Positions 1 through 7,606 of a DNA stretch of 64,000 bases are shown here, in pieces. The DNA comes from Chitinophaga flava. Lineage in GTDB: Bacteria > Bacteroidota > Bacteroidia > Chitinophagales > Chitinophagaceae. The first letter of the stretch is position 1; the number at the start of each line of letters is the position of its first letter. Made by a program: the position numbers and the translations under genes. Below the pieces are notes generated by a model. That model saw only the letters and a list, made by a program, of their open reading frames with translations, did no database searches and had not been told where the DNA came from. The DNA lies in NCBI RefSeq assembly GCF_003308995.1, contig NZ_QFFJ01000001.1, positions 2,294,001 to 2,358,000 of the forward strand, read 5' to 3'.

Positions 1-678
1 GGTTATACTGATACTCCGCTCACCCAGATGCGTAAGGTAATTGCCAAACGTCTGAGTGAAAGCAAATTCACTGCACCTCACTTCTACCTGAAGATTGATG
101 TTAACATGGATAAAGCCATGGAAGCCCGCAAGGCCATCAATGAGATGTCTCCGGTGAAAATCTCTTTCAATGATATGGTGATCAAGGCCTGCGCCCTGGC
201 GCTGCGTCAGCATCCGGATGTTAACAGCAGCTGGATGGGTGACTTTATCCGTCACAACCACCACGTGCATATCGGTTCTGCCGTAGCTATCGAAGATGGT
301 CTGATTGTACCTGTGATCCGTTTTGCAGACCAGAAATCACTGAGCCAGATCGCTGGTGAAGCCAAAGGCCTGTACGACAAAGCAAAAAACAAAAAACTGC
401 AACCACAGGATTTCAGCGGTAATACCTTTACCGTTTCCAACCTGGGTATGCTGGGTATCGATGAGTTCACCGCTATCATCAATCCGCCGGATTCTGCTAT
501 CCTGGCTGTAGGTGGTATCAAAGAAACTGCCATCGTAGAAAAAGGCCAGGTGAAAATCGCCAATATCATGAAGCTGACTATGAGCTGCGACCACAGAAGC
601 GTGGATGGAGCCGTAGGCGCCCGCTTCCTGGCGACACTGAAAACTTACCTGGAAAATCCAGTGACCATGCTGGTGTAA
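1..678 (+). CDS. pdhC: Dihydrolipoamide acetyltransferase, E2 of pyruvate dehydrogenase (5' truncated by window)
   Basis: The reading frame is open from base 1, so the gene begins outside the window; only the C-terminal catalytic acyltransferase domain (about 225 residues) is visible. It transfers the acetyl group from lipoyl-lysine to CoA in the cytoplasmic pyruvate dehydrogenase complex. The domain opens with the typical LTQMRKVIAKRLSESK helix, continues through PHFYLKIDV, and ends with the active-site motif DHRSVDG (the HxxxDG signature) followed by ARFL and ENP, as in E2 proteins. Lipoyl and peripheral-subunit-binding domains must lie upstream. A branched-chain or 2-oxoglutarate E2 is possible, but PDH is the best fit. 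A strong terminator follows 31 bases after the stop. Confidence 0.9.
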   Translation, partial: GYTDTPLTQMRKVIAKRLSESKFTAPHFYLKIDVNMDKAMEARKAINEMSPVKISFNDMVIKACALALRQHPDVNSSWMGDFIRHNHHVHIGSAVAIEDGLIVPVIRFADQKSLSQIAGEAKGLYDKAKNKKLQPQDFSGNTFTVSNLGMLGIDEFTAIINPPDSAILAVGGIKETAIVEKGQVKIANIMKLTMSCDHRSVDGAVGARFLATLKTYLENPVTMLV

Positions 679-709
679 GTATTCACTACGAATTATCATC
701 TGATTATAT

Positions 710-744
710 AAAGACCGAAGCCAATAGCTTCGGTCTTTGTTTTT
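710..744 (+). terminator. Rho-independent terminator of the E2 gene
   Basis: A perfect 12-bp stem (710-721 with 727-738, loop CAATA) is followed by GTTTTTG. It lies just after the E2 stop codon and closes that operon. Confidence 0.88.
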
Positions 745-997
745 GCGGAAGGTGTGTCATTAAATGTAGCCGGCTTAATGGTGTACCAGGGTGGAACCAA
801 CGCTACAACTATACAGGAGTATTATTAAATGCCGCTAGCGTAATAGTGACCTCAACGTTCGTGCGACTCCTAATATGAGTATCATTAGATATCACTACCG
901 GCAATGGCGCTGAGCATGACCATCTTGTAGATGGCTGCTCCTTTTCACTTTCAGCCATCTCCTCTCCTCCCATTTTTACGATTTTGTTTCATTACCT
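745..997. other. Intergenic stretch without a recognisable gene
   Basis: No open frame of convincing composition is seen on either strand. The only structure noted is a small inverted repeat, AGATGGCTG at 929-937 with CAGCCATCT at 952-960 and a 14-nt loop, not followed by a T-run. It could be a leftover hairpin element; no function is assigned. Confidence 0.5.
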
Positions 998-1028
998 TTT
1001 GAAAGTTCAAAAACTTGGTGTATTTTTG
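998..1028 (+). promoter_or_regulatory. Bacteroidota-type promoter of the GbsR-like gene
   Basis: TTTG at 998-1001, a 19-nt spacer and TATTTTTG at 1021-1028 match the Bacteroidota sigma-A consensus (TTTG / TAnnTTTG). The start codon lies 21 nt after the -7 box. Confidence 0.65.
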
Positions 1029-1049
1029 GAAAAATAAATCAGCATTTAC

Positions 1050-1556
1050 ATGAATTTAGTGGACGCAAAAGCGCAGTTTATTCAAACCTGGGGATCTTTA
1101 GGAGCGCAATGGGGCATTAACCGTACCATGGCTCAGATCCACGCGTTGCTGCTGGTGATGCCTGATCCGCTGAGTGCCGATGATATTATGGCTGAGCTGA
1201 ACATCTCCCGTGGCAATACCAATATGAACGTGCGGGAGCTGATCAACTGGGGACTGGTAGAAAGAGTACTGATCCCCGGCGAAAGGAAAGAATTTTTTGT
1301 AGCAGAAAAAGACATCTGGAAAGTAGCCACTTATATCGCCAGAGAGCGCAAGAAGCGTGAGCTGGACCCCATCATGAAGGTGTTAATGCAACTCCAGCAG
1401 GCCGAAGGAGATCCAAAAGACCGGGAACTGAAGGCTTTCAAGGAATCTATCTCCAACATCAACAAGTTTGCCCAACAAACTGACAAAACTATCAGTGCCT
1501 TTATTAAGTCAGAAGAAAACTGGTTTTATAGCAGTCTGCTCAAGCTGATCAAGTAA
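1050..1556 (+). CDS. GbsR/MarR-like winged-helix transcriptional regulator
   Basis: A 168-residue protein with an N-terminal winged-helix domain: residues about 10-80 include WGINRTMAQIHALLL, then SADDIMAELNISRGNTNMNVRELI as the recognition helix region and a wing reading VERVLIPGERKEFF. The C-terminal half is helical and probably dimerises. This order fits the GbsR family of MarR-type DNA-binding regulators. It has its own promoter and is followed after 66 nt by a TIGR01777 oxidoreductase, an arrangement that suggests co-regulation. The target and effector cannot be told from sequence. The start is fixed by the promoter upstream and the conserved N-terminus. Confidence 0.8.
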   Translation: MNLVDAKAQFIQTWGSLGAQWGINRTMAQIHALLLVMPDPLSADDIMAELNISRGNTNMNVRELINWGLVERVLIPGERKEFFVAEKDIWKVATYIARERKKRELDPIMKVLMQLQQAEGDPKDRELKAFKESISNINKFAQQTDKTISAFIKSEENWFYSSLLKLIK

Positions 1557-1622
1557 GCCTAAAATTTTTTGTCATGATCTTTCAATATTTTCTGAAAATT
1601 CTGAATACTAAAAACAAAAACA

Positions 1623-2609
1623 ATGAAACATAAACGCATCATTATAGCGGGTGGCAGCGGTTTTATTGGCCGAAGTCTGGCAGAATACTTTGGTACTGAC
1701 AACGATATAGTCATACTGACCCGTAATCCGCCAGCGACAGCTGTTACCGCAGTGAAAGATGGAGAGATCACCCATACACGGGGCAGCATACAATACCTGG
1801 CCTGGGATGGCCGTACCAGGGGCGACTGGGCTGCTGCTCTGGAAGGCGCTGATTTACTGATCAACCTGACCGGTAAAAGTGTGAATTGCCGTTACAATTC
1901 CCATAACAAACAGGAAATCTTTGATAGCCGTACACATGCCACCACTATACTCGGAGAGGTTCTCCGAACGCTGACACAGCCGCCAAAACTCTGGATCAAT
2001 GCTGCCAGCGCTACCATATACCGCCATGCCGAAGACCGCCCTATGGATGAGTATAACGGAGAGATCGAAAATGATTTTTCTGTGCAGGTATGCAAACAAT
2101 GGGAAGCCGCTTTTGATGCAATAACGTTGCCGCATACACGTAAAGTAATTCTTCGTATAGGCGTTACCTTAGGATGGCAGCCGGGCGGTGTCATGCAACC
2201 TTATCTCAATCTGGTGAAATTCGGTCTGGGCGGGCATCAGGGCAATGGCCGGCAGATGTTTACCTGGGTGCATATTGTGGATGTATGCCGTATGATTGAC
2301 TGGTTGTACCAACATGATCAGGCCAGTGGTGTTTACAATTGTACGGCACCTAATCCTGTTCCCAACAAAACCTTTATGCGGTTGCTCCGGAAAAGTGCCG
2401 GCCGCCTCTTCGGGTTACCGGCGCCAGCTCCATTGCTGGCCATTGGTGCGGCCCTTATAGGCACGGAAACAGAGCTGCTGCTCAAAAGCAGGTGGGTATT
2501 GCCTGCAAAAGCCCTGCGGGAAGGGTTTTCCTTCCAATACCCGACACTGGAGAAGGCTTTCCCCGACATCCTGGCCCATATGCCCCGAAGCGCTTATCAC
2601 TTGTTCTGA
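1623..2609 (+). CDS. TIGR01777 family NAD(P)-binding epimerase-like oxidoreductase
   Basis: A 328-residue extended short-chain dehydrogenase/reductase. Residues 1-20 carry the Rossmann motif IIIAGGSGFIGRSLAEYF (GGxGFIG). Family hallmarks follow: YLAWDGR, DLLINLTGKSVNCRY, and INAASATIYRH with the Ser/Tyr region. The C-terminus (about residues 270-328) resembles DUF1731, with the sequence LLLKSRWVLPAKALREGFSFQYP and a phenylalanine/leucine-rich end. The family (YfcH-like) has no settled substrate; a sugar-nucleotide or quinone-type reductase role is only inference. It is probably read with the adjoining regulator and CoA-binding genes (spacing 66 and 18 nt). Confidence 0.88.
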   Translation: MKHKRIIIAGGSGFIGRSLAEYFGTDNDIVILTRNPPATAVTAVKDGEITHTRGSIQYLAWDGRTRGDWAAALEGADLLINLTGKSVNCRYNSHNKQEIFDSRTHATTILGEVLRTLTQPPKLWINAASATIYRHAEDRPMDEYNGEIENDFSVQVCKQWEAAFDAITLPHTRKVILRIGVTLGWQPGGVMQPYLNLVKFGLGGHQGNGRQMFTWVHIVDVCRMIDWLYQHDQASGVYNCTAPNPVPNKTFMRLLRKSAGRLFGLPAPAPLLAIGAALIGTETELLLKSRWVLPAKALREGFSFQYPTLEKAFPDILAHMPRSAYHLF

Positions 2610-2627
2610 AATTCGTATCTTAGTTAA

Positions 2628-3005
2628 ATGGAAACCATCAACGATAAGAAACTCACTGTGGTACTGGGAGCCTCGCCCAATCCGGAACGATATAGCAATA
2701 TGGCTGTTAACAGGCTGACCGACAAAGGCCATCCGGTAGTAGCGATCGGTAAAAAGTCTGCTGTCATTGGTGATATTCCCATTGTTACAGACCATCCACC
2801 GCTGGAACATGTTGATACCGTAACGATGTACCTCAACCCCGGTTTACAGAAAGAATACTATGATTATATCCTGCAGTTGCGGCCGCGACGGATTATTTTT
2901 AATCCCGGCGCCGAAAACGAGGAACTGGAAGAACTGGCCCGAAAAAACAATATACAACCGCTGGAAGCCTGTACCCTCGTGCTGTTGAGCACCGGACAGT
3001 TTTAA
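2628..3005 (+). CDS. CoA-binding domain protein
   Basis: A 125-residue single-domain protein of the CoA_binding_2 type, a Rossmann-like fold related to succinyl-CoA synthetase alpha. It opens with LTVVLGASPNPERYSNMAV, a nucleotide-binding loop, and continues with GHPVVAIGKKS, VDTVTMYLNP and RRIIFNPGAENEELEELA, matching the family spacing. The size is normal for stand-alone members. It starts 18 nt after the TIGR01777 gene and is probably co-transcribed. The weak box TATCTTAG at 2616-2623 would also allow a separate start. The cellular role of such proteins is unknown; acyl-CoA binding is a family-level expectation. Confidence 0.83.
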   Translation: METINDKKLTVVLGASPNPERYSNMAVNRLTDKGHPVVAIGKKSAVIGDIPIVTDHPPLEHVDTVTMYLNPGLQKEYYDYILQLRPRRIIFNPGAENEELEELARKNNIQPLEACTLVLLSTGQF

Positions 3006-3219
3006 TGCGCTTTCGGTTTTTCTTCCTGAAAAATTTTTATTCATAGCTGTTAGCCAAAAAACTAACAGCTTTTTCGTATATTCGATAATTATATATTAGC
3101 CGTGTAACCCCAATGGAAAAGATTCCATCTTGTTGACCCAAATAGCTTGGCACTACTTCTTTTGGCTGGCAATATTCATATCTGAAACATTTGCATGTTC
3201 ACCCTTTAATATATATTTT

Positions 3220-3693
3220 ATGCAATGGAGAAGATTTAATGGAGAGGCAATCCACCTTCCTATAAAGGAAGAAGTGCGGGATGCCATTATCCGGGAGACT
3301 GCCCGGGGATTTCGCCTGAAAGTGTGCATTGGCACCGATTCTCAGGTAAAAGGACTGGATACTGAGTTTGCCACTGTGATTGTTTTCCTCCGGGAAGGTC
3401 ATGGCGGATTTATGTTTATCCACAATGAAAGAACCAAGGACTGCTATTCCATCAAGGAACGTATGCTGGTGGAAGTGGCCAAAAGTATTGAAATCGCCTA
3501 TGAACTGTGCGACCTGTTTACCGAATATGATGTAGATATGGAAGTACATGCCGATATCAATACCAATCCTCAGTTCAAAAGTAACCTGGCCCTGCGTGAA
3601 GCCATGGGTTATATTCTTGGTATGGGCTTCGCTTTTAAAGCCAAGCCTGAAGCCTTCGCCAGCAGCAGCTGTGCTAACAAAATAGTGAACTAG
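3220..3693 (+). CDS. YkuK/DUF458 family RNase H-fold protein
   Basis: A 157-residue protein beginning MQWRRFNGEAIHLPIKEEV. It contains KVCIGTDSQVKG (an acidic residue on the first strand of an RNase H-like fold), a central TEFATVIVFLREGHGGFMF strand pair, VHADINTN with a second Asp, and a C-terminal glycine-rich GYILGMGFAFKAKPEA. This matches the DUF458/YkuK family. An upstream TTG at 3130 keeps the frame open but adds a hydrophobic stretch foreign to the family, so the ATG at 3220 is preferred. The family is predicted to have an RNase H fold but no proven activity. Confidence 0.77.
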   Translation: MQWRRFNGEAIHLPIKEEVRDAIIRETARGFRLKVCIGTDSQVKGLDTEFATVIVFLREGHGGFMFIHNERTKDCYSIKERMLVEVAKSIEIAYELCDLFTEYDVDMEVHADINTNPQFKSNLALREAMGYILGMGFAFKAKPEAFASSSCANKIVN

Positions 3694-3864
3694 TAAGGCC
3701 CACGCACCTGTTAATGATATTGTACCTCTCTCAGATTTTTGATGTGTTCCGCACGTCAGGTGATTTCCTCCCCCTTACCTAACCGTTTCCCTGCTACCAA
3801 CAGCCGTTTACTGCACTCGTTTGACAGCTATCTCCTTTCAGAGACAGCCGATTCTATGCGTACA

Positions 3865-3901
3865 TAAAAAAGCCTAACGTTTTCGTATAAACGTCAGGCT
3901 T
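3865..3901 (-). terminator. Terminator of engB
   Basis: Reading the minus strand, AAGCCTGACGTTT pairs with AAACGTTAGGCTT (one mismatch) and is followed by TTTTTT. It lies 21 nt after the engB stop codon. Confidence 0.8.
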
Positions 3902-3922
3902 CTCCAATCTGCTTTTGACAGG

Positions 3923-4531
3923 TCAGGCAATAGCCCTGAACTGAGCATTCATTTCTTCAATATATCCCAGGATGGCGTCGCGCCCTGTTTTTTTAACGGT
4001 AGATGTCACGAAGTGAGGTGGCAGAAACTCCCAGGTTTCCCGCATTTTCTGGAGGAATGTTTTTACGTTGCGGCTTACTTCCGCCTGTGTGCTTTTATCG
4101 GCTTTTGTGAATACAATACTGAAAGGAATATTCCATTCTCCCAGTTGATTGACAAAGTCGATATCCAGCTTCTGCGGGCTGTGACGGCTGTCTATCAGCA
4201 CAAAAACATTTACCAGGTTGGACCGTTTCTGCAGATAGTTTTCGATCATCTTCTCCCATTGTTTGCGTTGGGACATACTTCTTTTGGCAAAACCGTATCC
4301 GGGCAAATCCACCAGATACCATTCTTTATTGATGAGGAAGTGGTTGATCAACACTGTTTTTCCGGGTGTGCCGGAAGTTTTGGCCAGCTTTTCATTGTTG
4401 GCCAGCACATTGATCAGTGAAGACTTTCCCACGTTGGAACGGCCGATAAAAGCGTATTCTGCCATGTTGGGAGTGGGGCATTGCTCCCAATCGGGGCTAC
4501 TGATAAGATATTCTGCTGACTTAATAACCAT
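3923..4531 (-). CDS. engB: Ribosome biogenesis GTP-binding protein EngB (YihA/YsxC)
   Basis: A 202-residue TRAFAC GTPase of normal family length. The G1 motif is GRSNVGKSSL (residues about 30-39), the switch I threonine lies in SGTPGKT, G3 is DLPGYGFAK, G4 is TKADK and G5 lies near FVTSTVKKTG. EngB proteins act in the cytoplasm in late assembly of the 50S ribosomal subunit. The gene is divergent from ubiE and ends at its own terminator. The start gives the usual short N-terminus before the first strand. Confidence 0.95.
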   Translation of the reverse strand: MVIKSAEYLISSPDWEQCPTPNMAEYAFIGRSNVGKSSLINVLANNEKLAKTSGTPGKTVLINHFLINKEWYLVDLPGYGFAKRSMSQRKQWEKMIENYLQKRSNLVNVFVLIDSRHSPQKLDIDFVNQLGEWNIPFSIVFTKADKSTQAEVSRNVKTFLQKMRETWEFLPPHFVTSTVKKTGRDAILGYIEEMNAQFRAIA

Positions 4532-4572
4532 ATGATATACTTTGTTCCATTAAAAATCCCGCTTCTTCCGTA

Positions 4573-4601
4573 TTTGCATTCCTTCAGATGACTTAACTTT
4601 G
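4573..4601 (+). promoter_or_regulatory. Promoter of ubiE/menG-porT with start codon at the transcription start
   Basis: TTTG at 4573-4576, a 17-nt spacer and TAACTTTG at 4594-4601 form a consensus Bacteroidota promoter. The ATG follows after exactly 5 nt, so the mRNA is probably leaderless or nearly so. Confidence 0.75.
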
Positions 4602-4606
4602 CGGCC

Positions 4607-5353
4607 ATGTCGCCAGAAACAAATGTTCAGAAGATCGTTCCCTTTGAAGGATCAAAATTAAGCAAGAAGGAGCAGATAGCCTCCATGTTCGATGATATTG
4701 CTTACCGTTATGACTTTCTTAACCATTTTATGTCGCTCGGTATAGACATCATCTGGCGTAAAAAAGCACTTTCCTATTTAAAGAGCCTGCAACCGAAAAA
4801 GATGCTGGACGTGGCCACCGGTACCGGTGATTTTGCTGTCATGGCCGAGAAAAAGCTGCACCCCGAAAGCATTACCGGCATCGATATCTCCGAAGGTATG
4901 CTGGCCCATGGACGGGAAAAAATAAAAAAACTGGGACTGGACAATAAAATCACCCTGCAGTTGGGCGATAGTGAAACAATAAGTTTCCCGGACCAGACGT
5001 TTGATGCCATAACGGTAGCCTTCGGTGTACGTAATTTCGAAAACCTGGAAAAAGGGTTGTCTGAAATGCGCCGGGTACTGAAACCAGGTGGAAAACTTGT
5101 GATCCTCGAATTTTCGAACCCTACAGTTTTTCCTATTAAACAATTATATAATTCGTACTTTCGTCTTATCGTACCTCTGATCGGGAAATTTGTGGCCAAA
5201 AGCAAAGCGGCCTACAGTTATCTGCCAGAATCCGTGAAAGCGTTCCCGCAGGGCGAAGAAATGCGAACCATATTACATAACACAGGATTCCAGGCCGTTA
5301 CATGCAAAACGCTCACATTCGGCATATGTTCTATCTACTGCGCTACGCGCTGA
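4607..5353 (+). CDS. ubiE: Demethylmenaquinone methyltransferase
   Basis: A 248-residue class I SAM-dependent methyltransferase of the UbiE/MenG family, which makes the final C-methylation of menaquinone (or ubiquinone). It has the family's leading segment SMFDDIAYRYDFLNHFMSLGID, the SAM-binding motif DVATGTGDF at 68-76, GIDISEGML, and the signature FGVRNFENLEKGLSEMRRVLKPGG followed by LEFS. Bacteroidota normally use menaquinone, so a menG role is expected. Its 3' end overlaps the porT reading frame by 28 bases, a pairing known in this phylum, and both are probably transcribed from the promoter just upstream. Confidence 0.94.
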   Translation: MSPETNVQKIVPFEGSKLSKKEQIASMFDDIAYRYDFLNHFMSLGIDIIWRKKALSYLKSLQPKKMLDVATGTGDFAVMAEKKLHPESITGIDISEGMLAHGREKIKKLGLDNKITLQLGDSETISFPDQTFDAITVAFGVRNFENLEKGLSEMRRVLKPGGKLVILEFSNPTVFPIKQLYNSYFRLIVPLIGKFVAKSKAAYSYLPESVKAFPQGEEMRTILHNTGFQAVTCKTLTFGICSIYCATR

Positions 5354-6027
5354 TATCCCTGTTGATCCTGTTTGTGCTGCCGGCATCAGCACAAACCAAC
5401 CTGAATATGATAGACCATGATGCAAAACCCTATTATTTCGGCATAACACTGGCCGCCAACCAGTCGTTTTTCAAGCTCGCCCATTCTCCTGCCTTTCTGG
5501 CAACAGACTCTATTATGGTGGCAGAGCCCCTGAAAACGATGGGGTTTAACCTGGGATTACTGGCCAATGCCCGCCTGTCGGAGCATTTTGACCTCCGGTT
5601 TAATCCACAGCTGCTTTTTGCGTCCAAGAACCTGTATTACCGGGATACCTATCCCAAACCTACAGACAGCGATAAAAAGATCGAATCTATCCTGCTGAGC
5701 TTTCCGTTGCAACTTAAATTCAAGTCGGACCGCATCGGTAATATGCGTGTATACGTGATCGGCGGCCTGAAATACGATTATGACCTGGCCTCCAATGCAC
5801 GCGCCCGCCGCGCAGAAAACCTGATCAAAATCCAAAAGAGCGATTATGGTTATGAGGCCGGCGCCGGCTTCGAATTTTACTTCGAAAGCTTCATCTTCTC
5901 CCCTGAATTTAAAATCAGTAACGGCTTTGGCAACGTGTTGGTAAAAGATCCCAACCTGCGCTATGCTAATGTCATTGAAAAGCTGCAGTCCCGTATGATC
6001 GTATTCTCCATACATCTGGAAGGATAA
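5326..6027 (+). CDS. porT: PorT-like outer-membrane beta-barrel protein of the type IX secretion system
   Basis: A 233-residue exported protein. The N-terminus MFYLLRYALISLLILFVLPASAQ is a signal peptide ending in the Ala-x-Ala-Gln form common in Bacteroidota. The rest alternates amphipathic strands (YYFGITLAANQSFFKL, HFDLRFNPQLLFAS, GYEAGAGFEFYFESF) typical of a small eight-strand-type barrel. Its place directly behind ubiE is the conserved position of porT/sprT, a protein needed for type IX secretion and gliding in relatives. The ATG at 5326 is chosen because it begins the signal peptide; it lies inside ubiE in another frame. A generic porin-family barrel is the alternative. Confidence 0.8.
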   Translation: MFYLLRYALISLLILFVLPASAQTNLNMIDHDAKPYYFGITLAANQSFFKLAHSPAFLATDSIMVAEPLKTMGFNLGLLANARLSEHFDLRFNPQLLFASKNLYYRDTYPKPTDSDKKIESILLSFPLQLKFKSDRIGNMRVYVIGGLKYDYDLASNARARRAENLIKIQKSDYGYEAGAGFEFYFESFIFSPEFKISNGFGNVLVKDPNLRYANVIEKLQSRMIVFSIHLEG

Positions 6028-6057
6028 GTGATATCAATGTCAGAAAATCTTTACCGC

Positions 6058-6088
6058 TTTGCGTGAACCCGCACTTGAGCTATCTTTG
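6058..6088 (+). promoter_or_regulatory. Promoter of pyrC, probably leaderless
   Basis: TTTG at 6058-6061, a 19-nt spacer and TATCTTTG at 6081-6088 match the consensus. Only 5 nt separate the box from the ATG at 6094, the same spacing as at ubiE. Confidence 0.75.
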
Positions 6089-6093
6089 TAACC

Positions 6094-7437
6094 ATGCAAA
6101 ACTATCTCATCAGGAACATAGCTGTAGTCAACGAAGGCAAGACTACAGTACAGGATGTATGGATCAAAGACAGCCGTATAGAAAAGACGGGGCCCAATCT
6201 CACTGTCAGCGGCAACTACCAGGAAATCAACGGAGAAGGTAAATACCTGTTGCCCGGCGTGATAGATGATCAGGTACACTTCCGCGAACCGGGACTGACC
6301 GAAAAGGCTACTATCTATACAGAAGCACGCGCTGCCGTTGCCGGCGGTACTACCACCTTCATGGAAATGCCCAACACCAAACCCGCTGCCCTCACCCAGG
6401 AGTTACTGGAAGATAAGTATGCCATCGGCCAGCAACATTCCCTGGCTAATTACTCCTTTTTTATGGGCGTGTCTAACGACAATGTGGAAGAGGTGCTGAA
6501 AACCAATGAGAAAAAAGACCGTGTATGCGGTGTGAAAGTATTCATGGGTTCTTCTACCGGTAACATGCTGGTGGACAATTATCTCACCCTGGAGAAAATC
6601 TTTTCCGGCACAGAACTGCTGATTGCCACACACTGTGAAGATGAGAAGATCATCCGCAGCAATATGGAGGCTTTCCAGCAGGAAAAAGGCGATCGCCTTA
6701 CTGCCGCTGACCATCCGCTGATCCGCAGCGTGGAAGCCTGCTTCGAATCATCCTGGACAGCTGTGCAGTTTGCAAAAAAACATGATGCACGTCTGCATAT
6801 CCTCCACATATCTACTGCCAAGGAACTGCAACTGTTTACCAACATGATGCCGCTGGAACAAAAACGTATTACTGCGGAAGTATGTGTACATCACCTGCAC
6901 TTTACAGCCGATGATTATAAACTGTACAGCAACCTGATCAAATGCAACCCGGCCATCAAAGCACCGGAGCATAAAGCTGCCCTCTGGCAGGGCCTCCTGG
7001 ACGACCGGCTGGATATTATCGCCACCGACCACGCTCCTCATACCTGGGCAGAAAAACAACAGCCTTATCTCCAGGCACCATCAGGTGTTCCGCTGGTACA
7101 ACACAGTCTGCTGCTGATGCTCGAGTACGTAAAAAAGGGTACTATCAGCATCGAAAAAGTAGTGGAAAAAATGAGCCATGCACCGGCCATCTGCTTCCGG
7201 ATAAAAGACAGAGGCTTCATCAGAGAAGGCTATTACGCCGACTGTGTGATCGTGGACATGAACGATAAAACGCCTGTAGCCAAAGAAAATATCTACTATA
7301 AATGCGGATGGAGCCCGTTTGAAAACCATGTCTTCCCGGCAGCCATCACCCACACGTTTGTAAGCGGGCACCTGGCCTATGCAAATGGTCAGTTTGATGA
7401 GTCTGTAAAAGGACAGCGGCTCCGTTTTGAACGGTAG
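6094..7437 (+). CDS. pyrC: Dihydroorotase
   Basis: A 447-residue amidohydrolase that closes the dihydroorotate ring in pyrimidine synthesis. Visible motifs are LLPGVIDDQVHFREPG (53-67), the Asn-containing MEMPNTKP, GVKVFMGSSTGNM with the lysine expected to be carboxylated, the metal-ligand histidines in THCED and HILHIST, and ATDHAPHTWAEK with the catalytic Asp. The length fits the long type. The first His of the usual DxHxH metal motif is Gln here (D-D-Q-V-H), a form I recall from other Bacteroidota. It is a single gene with its own promoter. Other cyclic amidohydrolases (allantoinase, dihydropyrimidinase) are less likely. Confidence 0.9.
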   Translation: MQNYLIRNIAVVNEGKTTVQDVWIKDSRIEKTGPNLTVSGNYQEINGEGKYLLPGVIDDQVHFREPGLTEKATIYTEARAAVAGGTTTFMEMPNTKPAALTQELLEDKYAIGQQHSLANYSFFMGVSNDNVEEVLKTNEKKDRVCGVKVFMGSSTGNMLVDNYLTLEKIFSGTELLIATHCEDEKIIRSNMEAFQQEKGDRLTAADHPLIRSVEACFESSWTAVQFAKKHDARLHILHISTAKELQLFTNMMPLEQKRITAEVCVHHLHFTADDYKLYSNLIKCNPAIKAPEHKAALWQGLLDDRLDIIATDHAPHTWAEKQQPYLQAPSGVPLVQHSLLLMLEYVKKGTISIEKVVEKMSHAPAICFRIKDRGFIREGYYADCVIVDMNDKTPVAKENIYYKCGWSPFENHVFPAAITHTFVSGHLAYANGQFDESVKGQRLRFER

Positions 7438-7463
7438 TAATCAGGAGATTTGATTATTTTAGA

Positions 7464-7535
7464 ATTACTTTATTTGGATATTTATTTCCTGAAGCCTGTG
7501 TTTCACTGAAATAAATATCCAAATATTTAAGTAAT
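7464..7535. repeat. Long AT-rich imperfect inverted repeat
   Basis: Left arm 7464-7488 pairs with right arm 7508-7535. Next to the 19-nt loop 18 bp pair perfectly; a 3-nt bulge (7526-7528) then separates an outer 7-bp perfect pairing (ATTACTT with AAGTAAT). The loop itself can add TGAA/TTCA. It lies 26 nt after the pyrC stop. The stem is AT-rich and lacks a T-tail, so a classical terminator is not certain. Confidence 0.75.
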
Positions 7536-7606
7536 CAAGTGGGAAAATCCATGTGGAAAATCCTGATCCCAGCATCTTCCCTATATATTCACCAAAAAGA
7601 TGTCGC

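Noticed and set aside
3130..3219. Upstream TTG extension of the YkuK-like protein
   Set aside because: It adds a hydrophobic leader not known in the family; the conserved N-terminus begins at 3220.
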